DNA of 64,000 bases, from positions 186,001 to 250,000 of the forward strand of contig CAVPUV010000081.1 of the NCBI GenBank assembly GCA_963708905.1, given 5' to 3'. Positions within the stretch are counted from its first letter, which is position 1. Every line of letters begins with the position of its first letter. The notes below the pieces were generated by a model. That model worked only from the letters and a program-made list of their open reading frames with translations, had not been told where the DNA came from and did no database searches. Of the stretch, positions 53,289-60,715 are shown piece by piece. Origin of the DNA: SHZL01 sp963708905 (GTDB taxonomy: Bacteria > Pseudomonadota > Gammaproteobacteria > Xanthomonadales > SZUA-36). The translations under genes and the position numbers were made by a program.

Positions 53289-53570
53289 ATGGTGGCCAGA
53301 GGCGATCGCTCTCGGCCATCCATGGCCTTCGCGACACCGGTGCATCCATGCACAATGGAATCGAACCACCGACACGCGGATTTTCAGTGCCTTAAAAATC
53401 AATAAGTTACTGATTTGGCTGGATGAGGCGATCTGCGGAACAGTTGTGGAAAAGCAAGCTGAAACAACAGGTTACGTTAGGTTGGCGCAGAGGGCGAAAA
53501 TTCCGCGGTGTTCCGCAGGTGTACCGGGAATCCGCATGAGAAATTTTCATCAACAGACGCCGTGGACCCG
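53289..53570 (-). repeat. tRNA-Phe-derived repeat A (one 53-bp insert)
   Basis: Reads, on the plus strand: tRNA-Phe 3' end (53289-53305, with two base changes), one 53-bp unit, then 32 nt identical to the internal tRNA-Phe (53357-53388, T-arm to anticodon), then about 180 bp (53389-53570) shared with repeat B. The shared tail contains a hairpin near 53509-53535 whose stem covaries with the copy in B. The right edge truncates the AAA gene at 53570. Confidence 0.75.
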
Positions 53571-53791
53571 GCTTTCGAGGCAAGTTCTGCGCGGAATGCA
53601 CGGACGTGTCCGATCTCGTGCTCCCGCAGCGCGGGCTCCAGTGCCGCGGCAGTTCGTTGAGGCCCAGCCTGATCGGTCTTGCGTCGGGCAATCGTCGTCT
53701 TGCCCACCCGCCGCACGCCGGACAGCCAGACGACAGACCGCTGCGTCCAGGCCTGCCGGACGCGTTCCAGCCAGAGGGGGCGTTCGATCAT
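53570..53791 (-). pseudogene. AAA/DUF4143-type ATPase, 5' end only
   Basis: Minus-strand frame from ATG 53791: 'MIERPLWLERVRQAWTQRSV', then the P-loop 'WLSGVRRVGKTTIA', as in AAA_14/DUF4143 ATPases. After about 36 residues the sequence no longer matches, and after 70 it runs into repeat A, which supplies a foreign C-terminus and stop at 53477. The Walker B and DUF4143 parts are lost. Confidence 0.62.
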
Positions 53792-54143
53792 GCCAGAATA
53801 ATATACGTTTGGCCGTCTATTTATAAAGTATGGTAACGGGATACGAGGGTGACCTGTGAACAGAAACTTTCTCTGAGAGCTGAACGACTCTGAAGCTACT
53901 CGGCAGCCATCGACTTCCGAGTCGAGATGCGACATTGGCTGTTCGTTGAAAGATTCGCAACGCGCAACGCGCTGCAGCTCCGCTACCAGGTCCGCGTCGG
54001 CGCATGGCACAATTGCCTACCGGCGAGCAGGCCCTCGATCTGCGGCCAGGTGACCAGGAACACCTTGCTTGCTCTCACCCTGTCGCAGGCACACCTCGCG
54101 CGGGAACGAACAACCACTGAAAGGGCAGAGCCGGGAGGCAGTC

Positions 54144-56774
54144 ATGGCTGGCGGTGACATCACAGTTCCTTACAACAAGCACCTGAAACCGCTCGATGAG
54201 CTCCTCGCAAGTGTTCGGCGGCCGGGCGACTTTTTCGTGCGCGGTTTGATCGAGTGCCCACTGCCGCGACTGGAAATCGACGGCATTGGCACGGTTTCAT
54301 TTCCCGTCCCGCAACAGCAGGCAAAAGCGCTCGTCAATCTCTGCGAACGCGCGCCGTACGGCCGCGGGCGGGAGACCCTCGTCGATACACGTGTGCGCAA
54401 GGTCTGGCAACTCGCGCCATCGAAGCTGCACCTTGCGGGCAAGGCCTGGCCGCGCACGCTGAATCGAATTCTCGCGACCGTGATCAAGGGGCTCGGCTGC
54501 GGGAGCGTGAAGGTGCGCGCCGAGCTCTACAAGCTGCTCGTCTACGATCGGGGTTCGTTCTTCAAGCCGCATCGCGACACTGAGAAGGTCGACGGCATGT
54601 TCGGCACGCTGTTGATCGTGCTGCCGTCGGCGCACGCGGGCGGCGACCTCGTCGTTCGCCATGCCGGCCGCGAGGCGACCATCGATCTGAGCGGCGCGGA
54701 CATCTCCGAGCTTGCATTCGCGGCGTTCTACGCGGACTGCGAGCACGAGGTGCTGCCTGTCACCAGAGGTCATCGCGTGTGCCTCGTCTACAACCTGATG
54801 CTCGAACGAAAGCCGTCGAAGCGGAAACAGCAGGCACGGTTTTCGGCCCCCGACCATCGCGCCGAAGTCGCCGCCGCGGCCGAGCAGCTCGAGCAGGCGT
54901 TCCGAGGCGCGAAGGCGCCGGCCAAGCTGGTCTGGCTGTTGGAGCATCAATACAGCCCGGCCGGCCTCGTGTTCGCCGCGTTGAAGAACGCGGATGCGGC
55001 GCGCGCCGGGGTGCTTCGCGAAGCGGCGGCACGGACGGGCTGCGCGGTCCATCTTGGGATCGTGCACATCGCCGAAACCGGGCCGGCCGAGTACTGGGGC
55101 GACGACTGGTCGTACGGGCGGTCTCGGCGGCGCGGTTGGTACCCCCTGGACTTCGACGAAAGCGACGGCGTTGAGGTCGCAAACGACGACTACGAAATCG
55201 TGGAAGTGTCCGACGGATGGTGCTACATCGACCACTGGGTGACCACCGAAGAGCGCGCTGCAGGTTTCGGCGAGGTCCCGATCGGCGAGGGCGAGGTACT
55301 GCCAGTCGGGGCACTGGACGATGAGGTCCCCGACGAGCAACGCATCATGGAAGCGACCGGCAACGAGGGTGCGAGCTTCGAGCGCGCCTATCATCGCGCC
55401 GCGCTGGTGATCTGGCCGCGCCATCGCTCGGTGGACGTGCTCCTGCAAGCGGGTGTCGCGGGCGCGCTCGCGTATCTCGACGGCCGGGTGTCGGCGTGGA
55501 TCGATTCGGGCGCTCCGGAGGCCGACAGGCCGGCGCTCCGCGAGGAAGCGAGGCGCATCGTGGCAGCTTGGAACAAGGGCCGGGACGGAGCCCCCGGCAT
55601 CTTCGACTGGCCAGCCGGTGATGAGCAGGTCGACGAGGAGATCGTCGATGACGAGTGGGAGGACGAGCCCGCAGTTGAATGGGAGGACGAATGGGAAGAC
55701 GATGACGATGACGGCGAAGGCAACGTCTACTCGTTCGGCCTTGGTGCGCGGGGCCACCAGCAGGCCGACCGCGGCCGGATGGTGGCGCTGCTCAGCACCC
55801 TCGGCGACGCACGGCTCCTCGAACGATTCGTCCGCGGCGTGTTGACAGAGCAGTTCGACGGCAGCGAAGCGCCGGCGCTCGCCGAGGCGGCCCGCCTGCT
55901 CGGACCGAGGCGCGCCGCGGCGCTACTCGAAGCGATCGTGCGCGAGCGCATGCGCGCCGCGCCTCAGGGCTGTGTGAAGCTGCTCGGGCACGTGATCGAG
56001 CAGCCCCGCGAGTCCGACGCCGAAGGCAAAGCCTGGTTTGCGACGGCCCGAAAGATCGGCGCTGCGTGTATCGATGCCGTGCAGGCCAACAAGGCAAACT
56101 CCAGCCGCGGCAAATCCCCGCCTACGCGCGCCACGAAGCGCGCGGCCGTCAATGCCGAAACGCTCGCCGATCTCTTCGAGTGCCTCACGATTCTGGAGAG
56201 CCCGCGACTTCGCGCCGCCGCCACGGCGGCGATCGCGGCCGACGGCACCACTTTCGACGCGCGTACGACGGTCACGCCCGCGCTTCAAGAGCTACGTGAG
56301 CGCGGCGTCGCAGTGATGGGCGACAACGAGGGCGAGCGCCTGTGGTCATGCGCGGCCGAAGCGCTGCTCGCGCGCGCCGGGCAGCCGCCCGCGCCGCCGA
56401 CTGACTGGCGCCAGACCGTTCGCATCAGCTGCAAATGCGAGGATTGCCGCGAGCTCCAGGCATTCGCTCGTGACCCCGACGAGCAAGACCACCGATTCCG
56501 CGTACGCAAGGACCGCCGCCGGCACCTGCACAGCCAGATCGACCGGCACGGGCTCGACATGACGCACGTGACGGAGCGCAAGGGCTCTCCGCAGACGCTC
56601 GTCTGCACCAAAACGCGCCGGAATTACGAACGCAAGTGCGCGGCCTATCGCGAGGACATTGCCGCGCTGGGCGTGCTGGCGGATCTGGTGGGGCGGCCGC
56701 CGAAGGCGCTGGCTGGCCAGGTCAAGCGGATTGCGGCCGCGCTGGAGCGTGCTGCCACCGCTAACGCCCGCTGA
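54144..56774 (+). CDS. large 2OG-Fe(II) oxygenase-domain protein
   Basis: 876 residues, ATG 54144 after GGGAGG. The N-terminal third has a prolyl-hydroxylase-like dioxygenase domain with the iron triad H143-x-D145 ('FFKPHRDTEKVDG') and H201 ('ADCEHEVLPVTRGHRVCL'), the last segment also giving the Arg for 2-oxoglutarate. A middle helical region follows, then an acidic stretch (residues about 495-530), then a C-terminal Cys-rich segment ('CKCEDCRELQ') and a basic tail. GC is clearly higher than the Fic genes around it. Substrate unknown. The 294-bp gap before it holds only a short coding remnant, no intact gene. Confidence 0.82.
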   Translation: MAGGDITVPYNKHLKPLDELLASVRRPGDFFVRGLIECPLPRLEIDGIGTVSFPVPQQQAKALVNLCERAPYGRGRETLVDTRVRKVWQLAPSKLHLAGKAWPRTLNRILATVIKGLGCGSVKVRAELYKLLVYDRGSFFKPHRDTEKVDGMFGTLLIVLPSAHAGGDLVVRHAGREATIDLSGADISELAFAAFYADCEHEVLPVTRGHRVCLVYNLMLERKPSKRKQQARFSAPDHRAEVAAAAEQLEQAFRGAKAPAKLVWLLEHQYSPAGLVFAALKNADAARAGVLREAAARTGCAVHLGIVHIAETGPAEYWGDDWSYGRSRRRGWYPLDFDESDGVEVANDDYEIVEVSDGWCYIDHWVTTEERAAGFGEVPIGEGEVLPVGALDDEVPDEQRIMEATGNEGASFERAYHRAALVIWPRHRSVDVLLQAGVAGALAYLDGRVSAWIDSGAPEADRPALREEARRIVAAWNKGRDGAPGIFDWPAGDEQVDEEIVDDEWEDEPAVEWEDEWEDDDDDGEGNVYSFGLGARGHQQADRGRMVALLSTLGDARLLERFVRGVLTEQFDGSEAPALAEAARLLGPRRAAALLEAIVRERMRAAPQGCVKLLGHVIEQPRESDAEGKAWFATARKIGAACIDAVQANKANSSRGKSPPTRATKRAAVNAETLADLFECLTILESPRLRAAATAAIAADGTTFDARTTVTPALQELRERGVAVMGDNEGERLWSCAAEALLARAGQPPAPPTDWRQTVRISCKCEDCRELQAFARDPDEQDHRFRVRKDRRRHLHSQIDRHGLDMTHVTERKGSPQTLVCTKTRRNYERKCAAYREDIAALGVLADLVGRPPKALAGQVKRIAAALERAATANAR

Positions 56775-56950
56775 CTGCCAGGAGGAAGCACGCGAGTCGC
56801 CGGTTGGGCGCTGTCGCATGCAGCCGTAGAACCTCTCGTATCTTTCTCGTCGACAACCTCGATGTTGGCATTCCGCTCTCCTCTGCGCGCAGCAAAAGGA
56901 GCTAAGGTAACGGGTTGTCCTGGGTCGCGCTGACCCGGCTTACAAACCGA

Positions 56951-57066
56951 CCGGGATCGCCTGTAATCGTTGACCGGGATGCCGTGGAATCAGTTGCCGG
57001 GATCGCGTGGAATCACTGACCGCGATCCCGTGGAATGGGCGACCGGCATGGCGCGGAATACACGCC
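56951..57066. repeat. five 23-bp iterons, IS21-family end remnant
   Basis: A degenerate 23-bp unit containing CCGGGATCGCGTGGAATC is tandemly repeated: unit starts at 56951, 56974, 56997, 57020 and 57043, spaced exactly 23 bp. Multiple such terminal repeats are characteristic of IS21-family ends, where they bind the IstA transposase. No istA or istB is present, so only one end survives, close behind the Fic 2 stop. Confidence 0.6.
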
Positions 57067-57093
57067 CAGCTTCACGGTGGGGCTTTTTATCGC

Positions 57094-58587
57094 CTAAGCC
57101 ATGCTCGGCATACGCAAACGAATGCCTGCCTCGTCAGCATGGTTGGGTTCAACAAAGGCGTTGCAATCTTCAAGAATGCGGCGAGTTTCATCGAATTCGG
57201 CCCAAGCAATGGCCGTGGTCCACCTTTGGGCATAATCAAGCACGCGCAGCAGCGGCTCGGTTGCGGCATTGTGCGACAACGCCTTGAGTGCCGCGAGATA
57301 GTTGTTGCGATAGACGGTGGGAATGACGATGCGTTCCTCATCGGCTGCGACAAGTTCCGCGTTCATCATGATGCGGGCGACACGGCCATTGCCATCGGCA
57401 AAGGGGTGAACCTCGGAGACCAGGAACATCATGAACACGGCGCGCGCAAATGGCGAATCGAGATTGCGATAGAAATCGAAGCCCTGCGCCAGCGTTCCTT
57501 CAACAAGGTCAGGTGCCACGAATACCGTAGCCCCCGCGCGGTTGCCTTCCTCCTTGAATTCTCCAGGTCGCTTGTCTGGGCGTGCGTCCATAATGGTGGC
57601 ATGGCGCTGGCGGAGCAGTCTGAACAACGCTGGCACATCTTTTGGCGTGCGGGCGAGCCCTGTTCTGTCAGACACCACCTGCCAGGTGCCTAGCACATCG
57701 TGGGCGTCCTCCGGCCGTCCTTGGGGAATAACACCACGAAAAACAATGTCAGCAGCTTCCGAAACTTCAAACTCGGTTCCCTCGATGAAGTTGGAAAAAT
57801 ATGCCTCAAAGAATGCCAATGTAGCCCGCGCTGTTGGTTCGGTTGTCTGTGACAGTCGTACAGACGGCGGCCATGCACGCAAATCGGCGTGCAGCTTCTC
57901 GAACAGGCGCATGCGGTCAGGATCGAATGGCGTACCAGCATGACGCGCCTTGCCTGCTGGCGTTTCTAAAGTTTCGTCCCTTGTGCCGAGAAGCGCCCCG
58001 ATCAGCTTGTCTAATTGTTGGAATTCGTCTTCAAGGCCAAGAGCGGGAGCGATTTCGCGCGCACGGTCACGAATCTTGTTCAGGCTTTTGGGGCTTCCTC
58101 TCCGGAGTATCGTCTCAAGCCGCTCTTCGAGTTCATGTCGGCTCAGGGTTCGTGCCACGCTGCCCGCCCGCTTGCGGGACGGCACCATGTTTTCCAAAAA
58201 TGCTCTAGCCGGCGAAGAAAGAAAAAGCTTGCCGACAAATGGCTGGTCGCCCTCCAAGGGCGGGGCACCCTTGCGTGGGCGAATGGTGATACCAGGCAGC
58301 TCAATATCGCGCTTGCGGTCGGCAATGACGAAAATGGAGCCATCGGCTGCGGGTACATTTTCGAGCGCCGTGCGATCCGCAATGAGCGCACCGGTAACAT
58401 AGCTTGCGACAAGCTGCCAAAGATGACGCCGCACAATTTGTTCAGGCGGATCGGTAAGATTTTTGGTATAAAGCCTCGACCCGAGCTTGCGCAGCGTGCC
58501 TTGCTTTACGGCGCGCGAAACCGCCACTGATAGCTCAGTGTTTGAAACAAAGACTTCCGGTAGCGCATCCAGCAAATTTTCGGTCAT
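57094..58587 (-). CDS. Fic-family protein 2 with AbiEi-like N-terminal wHTH
   Basis: 497 residues from ATG 58587, selected for GAGGAGG about 8 nt upstream. N-terminus like AbiEi antitoxins ('NTELSVAVSRAVKQGTLRKL', 'SRLYTKNL'), a winged-helix putative DNA-binding part. Then a Fic core 'HPFADGNGRVAR' with catalytic H394, and an inhibitory motif S265-x3-E269-G ('SNFIEG'). It would thus combine target modification with DNA binding, so autoregulation is plausible. A longer frame upstream is noncoding and runs into repeat B. Confidence 0.87.
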   Translation of the reverse strand: MTENLLDALPEVFVSNTELSVAVSRAVKQGTLRKLGSRLYTKNLTDPPEQIVRRHLWQLVASYVTGALIADRTALENVPAADGSIFVIADRKRDIELPGITIRPRKGAPPLEGDQPFVGKLFLSSPARAFLENMVPSRKRAGSVARTLSRHELEERLETILRRGSPKSLNKIRDRAREIAPALGLEDEFQQLDKLIGALLGTRDETLETPAGKARHAGTPFDPDRMRLFEKLHADLRAWPPSVRLSQTTEPTARATLAFFEAYFSNFIEGTEFEVSEAADIVFRGVIPQGRPEDAHDVLGTWQVVSDRTGLARTPKDVPALFRLLRQRHATIMDARPDKRPGEFKEEGNRAGATVFVAPDLVEGTLAQGFDFYRNLDSPFARAVFMMFLVSEVHPFADGNGRVARIMMNAELVAADEERIVIPTVYRNNYLAALKALSHNAATEPLLRVLDYAQRWTTAIAWAEFDETRRILEDCNAFVEPNHADEAGIRLRMPSMA

Positions 58588-58901
58588 TAACACGTCCTCC
58601 TCACCCATATTAGCAAAGAAACGGGGTTTAAGGAGGAAAAAATGCAAATTTTCGGGATTTAGTAGAATTTTCCGAGAAGCCCGTGTTAATCCGCTGCTTG
58701 GAAAATCTTGCCGGTGATTTTCCCACTCTATCGTGGATGCATGAACCAGAGAAGTCAGGAAAGCCCAGTATTTCCAGGCATGGTCTGGCAGTGATGGCGA
58801 GGTGTTGTTGAAGATTGTTGGGACATATTGGGAAAGAGTGTCGCAAAACTGTCCCTTGAGCAATTTTCTACAAGCTGGAGTAGCTGTAGGGCCCTGATTT
58901 A
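58588..58901. other. promoter region of Fic 2, 314 bp, no gene
   Basis: Contains AT-rich DNA at 58625-58675 with CGAAAATT-like elements (CCGAAAATTT and TCGGAAAATTC on the minus strand), similar to the CGAAA(A)T iterons before Fic 1, which may indicate a related operator. No coding frame is recognisable. Confidence 0.45.
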
Positions 58902-59243
58902 ATGGTGGCCAGGGGCGGTCGCTCTCGGCCTTCCCTGGCCTTCGCGACACCGGTGCATCCCTGCACAATGGTCGCTCTCGGCCATCCCTGGCCTTCGCGA
59001 CACCGGTGCATCCCTGCACAATGGAATCGAACCACCGACACGCGGATTTTCAGTGCCTTAAAAATCAATAAGTTACTGATTTGGTTGGATGAGGCGATCT
59101 GCGGAACAGTTGTGGAAAAGCAAGCTGAAACAACAGGTTGCGTTAGGTTGGCGCAGAGGGCGGAAATTCGGCGGTGTTCCGCAGGTGTACCGCGAATTTG
59201 GATGAGAAATTTTCATCAGCAGACACCGAGGATCCAGCCTTCG
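58902..59243 (-). repeat. tRNA-Phe-derived repeat B (two 53-bp inserts)
   Basis: Plus-strand order: tRNA-Phe 3' end (58903-58918), 53-bp unit 1 (58919-58971), unit 2 (58972-59024, one base different), 32 nt identical to internal tRNA-Phe (59023-59054), then about 189 bp shared with repeat A (about 90 percent identical by eye). In the minus strand GGCCAGG (rc of 58934-58940) and CCTGGCC-ACCA (rc of 58903-58913) recreate the tRNA-Phe acceptor stem and CCA end. Confidence 0.75.
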
Positions 59244-59400
59244 TGGAGCGCTTTGCGTGAATCCGGCCGGCTGAGCGGCGGTTTGAAGTAGTAGTCCAGC
59301 GTGCCGCGGCGGTCGTTTTCACTGAGCCAGGCGGCGACGCTGTAGGCGCCATGCTCGTCGGGCGAGCGGCCCTCTTTCGGATAGTTTCGGGTCAGATTGA
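59244..59400 (-). pseudogene. C-terminal coding remnant, family not recognised
   Basis: Minus-strand frame reads 'NLTRNYPKEGRSPDEHGA', 'YSVAAWLSENDRRGTLDYYF', 'KPPLSRPDSRKALHEGWIL' and stops inside repeat B. Amino-acid content looks protein-like. No start or upstream domain is found, so it is a fragment whose end was replaced by the repeat. Confidence 0.4.
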
Positions 59401-59479
59401 CACAATTTTGGCACAGCAGAGTGCAACTAAGAAACTCCGTTCAGAGTTCCGTTTTCGGCCAGGCGCGGAAGCGGGAGTT

Positions 59480-60307
59480 TTAGCGGTACTCTGCGTCGAA
59501 CAATGCCTGTATTTCTGCGGCGAATTGGCGCAAGCGGGGCAGTTCAATATTTGGTCTGGCCCGGGCGCCATCGGCGTAATCACGACTTAGGTTGGCCAGG
59601 CGACGAAACCCGGTCAGTTCCTGCGACAACAGTGGCCACTCCATTCCTGCCAGACGCTTGTAGGCGTCCGTTTCCCTGAAGAGCGTCAATCGTCGCTCGA
59701 TGTCCGTAAAAGTGAAACCGTCCTTCCATTCCAGTACTTCTTCAAGACCGTCGGGGGGATAGTTCATATCAACAAGCTGATTGACCAGGTTCGACATGGC
59801 ACGCGTCGACTCCTCATCTTCGCGATAGTCCTGGTCGAGGTGTTGTGTGAGCGCGTCGTAATCGGAGATGATCTGGACCAGGCGGTCGTTACGCATCCGG
59901 CGCAATCCTCCAGAAGTCTTCAACTGCTCCAAGGCAGCCCGGTTCCACGCGTACGACCGGTAGCCAAAGCTGGTAGTCAGAAAGAAAAGCTCTGCGTTGT
60001 CCATATCCTCAACGGTGCGTCCCCGCAGGTAATTCGCCAGTTCCTCAGCCTGACGGATGCTGGCCCGGATTTGCATTTCGACGGGAACCAGCATTTCCAT
60101 GTCGCGCTCAATCGCTGCGGAGAGGTTCAAGGCGTACTGCCGGATCTCCTTCTGCTCGATTCGCTCTTCGTTCCAGTTGTTGATCTGCAGGGCGATCAGT
60201 ATGCCAATCACCACGAGTACGATCTCGCCCAGGGCGTAGCATAGAAATCGCATGGAATTTCCTTCCGACAGGGCAGCCTGGCGGGCGCTGCGAAAGAATC
60301 TGAACAT
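59480..60307 (-). CDS. DUF6090-family membrane protein
   Basis: 275 residues. One N-terminal transmembrane segment ('FLCYALGEIVLVVIGILIAL') with the family signature 'QINNWNEERIEQKEIRQYAL', then a helical domain ('SGGLRRMRNDRLVQIISDYD') as in DUF6090. Function unknown; a phage-defence or island role is not documented here. ATG 60307 is the family-like start. AT content and codon use resemble the island. Confidence 0.72.
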   Translation of the reverse strand: MFRFFRSARQAALSEGNSMRFLCYALGEIVLVVIGILIALQINNWNEERIEQKEIRQYALNLSAAIERDMEMLVPVEMQIRASIRQAEELANYLRGRTVEDMDNAELFFLTTSFGYRSYAWNRAALEQLKTSGGLRRMRNDRLVQIISDYDALTQHLDQDYREDEESTRAMSNLVNQLVDMNYPPDGLEEVLEWKDGFTFTDIERRLTLFRETDAYKRLAGMEWPLLSQELTGFRRLANLSRDYADGARARPNIELPRLRQFAAEIQALFDAEYR

Positions 60308-60373
60308 GGCGGGAGTATAGGGGTGAAGGAGAGGTAGCAACTACTATTTTGTTCTGCTTCGGGTCGAAAGCAG

Positions 60374-60715
60374 CTATAGATCCCGGAAAGAGCAATCGCC
60401 GTTGATCAGAAAGACGACATCCTCCCGCGTGCCGTAATGGCCGTTGTGGAAGGCCCACTCCTCCGTGACCTCGAAGACATTGCGCGAAGGATCCTCGTAA
60501 TCGATCAGGATCAGGTCGCACTCGCGTCCCTCCTCGTGATCGAAGAACTTGCCCCGGCTGCGCAGGTGCTCCACGAAGTCGCGGTTACCATAGATGTCGG
60601 CGTGGAAGAGCCGGAACCGCCCAAGCAGGGCCCCCGGGCCATCGGCGTAGCGCGGGTTGAGCTTCCGCGCCTTGTCAACGCCAGCTTTGTCGCCAGGCGT
60701 GGTATTCAGCCGGCC
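60374..60715 (-). pseudogene. hsdR: fragment of type I restriction endonuclease subunit R
   Basis: Minus-strand frame containing 'LNPRYADGPGALLGRFRLFH', 'EECDLILIDYEDPSRNVFEV'-like text (read ECDLILIDYEDPSRN) and 'REDVVFLING', matching the N-terminal nuclease region of HsdR ('LIDFDDPENNDF', 'RPDVVLFVNG'). Catalytic residues and all helicase motifs are lost, and the frame ends at 60374. It runs out of the Fic 3 3' end, so a deletion fused the two. Confidence 0.55.

Noticed and set aside
53102..53826. Plus-strand frame of 254 codons crossing repeat A
   Set aside because: It runs through the tRNA-derived repeat and antisense to the AAA gene fragment, so it is not a real gene.
58588..59019. Upstream extension of Fic 2 by 144 codons
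   Set aside because: GAGGAGG supports the start at 58587; the extension translates the tRNA-derived repeat.
58919..59024. Tandem 53-bp units as a CRISPR or satellite array
   Set aside because: Only two units, no spacers, and both sit inside tRNA-Phe-derived sequence.
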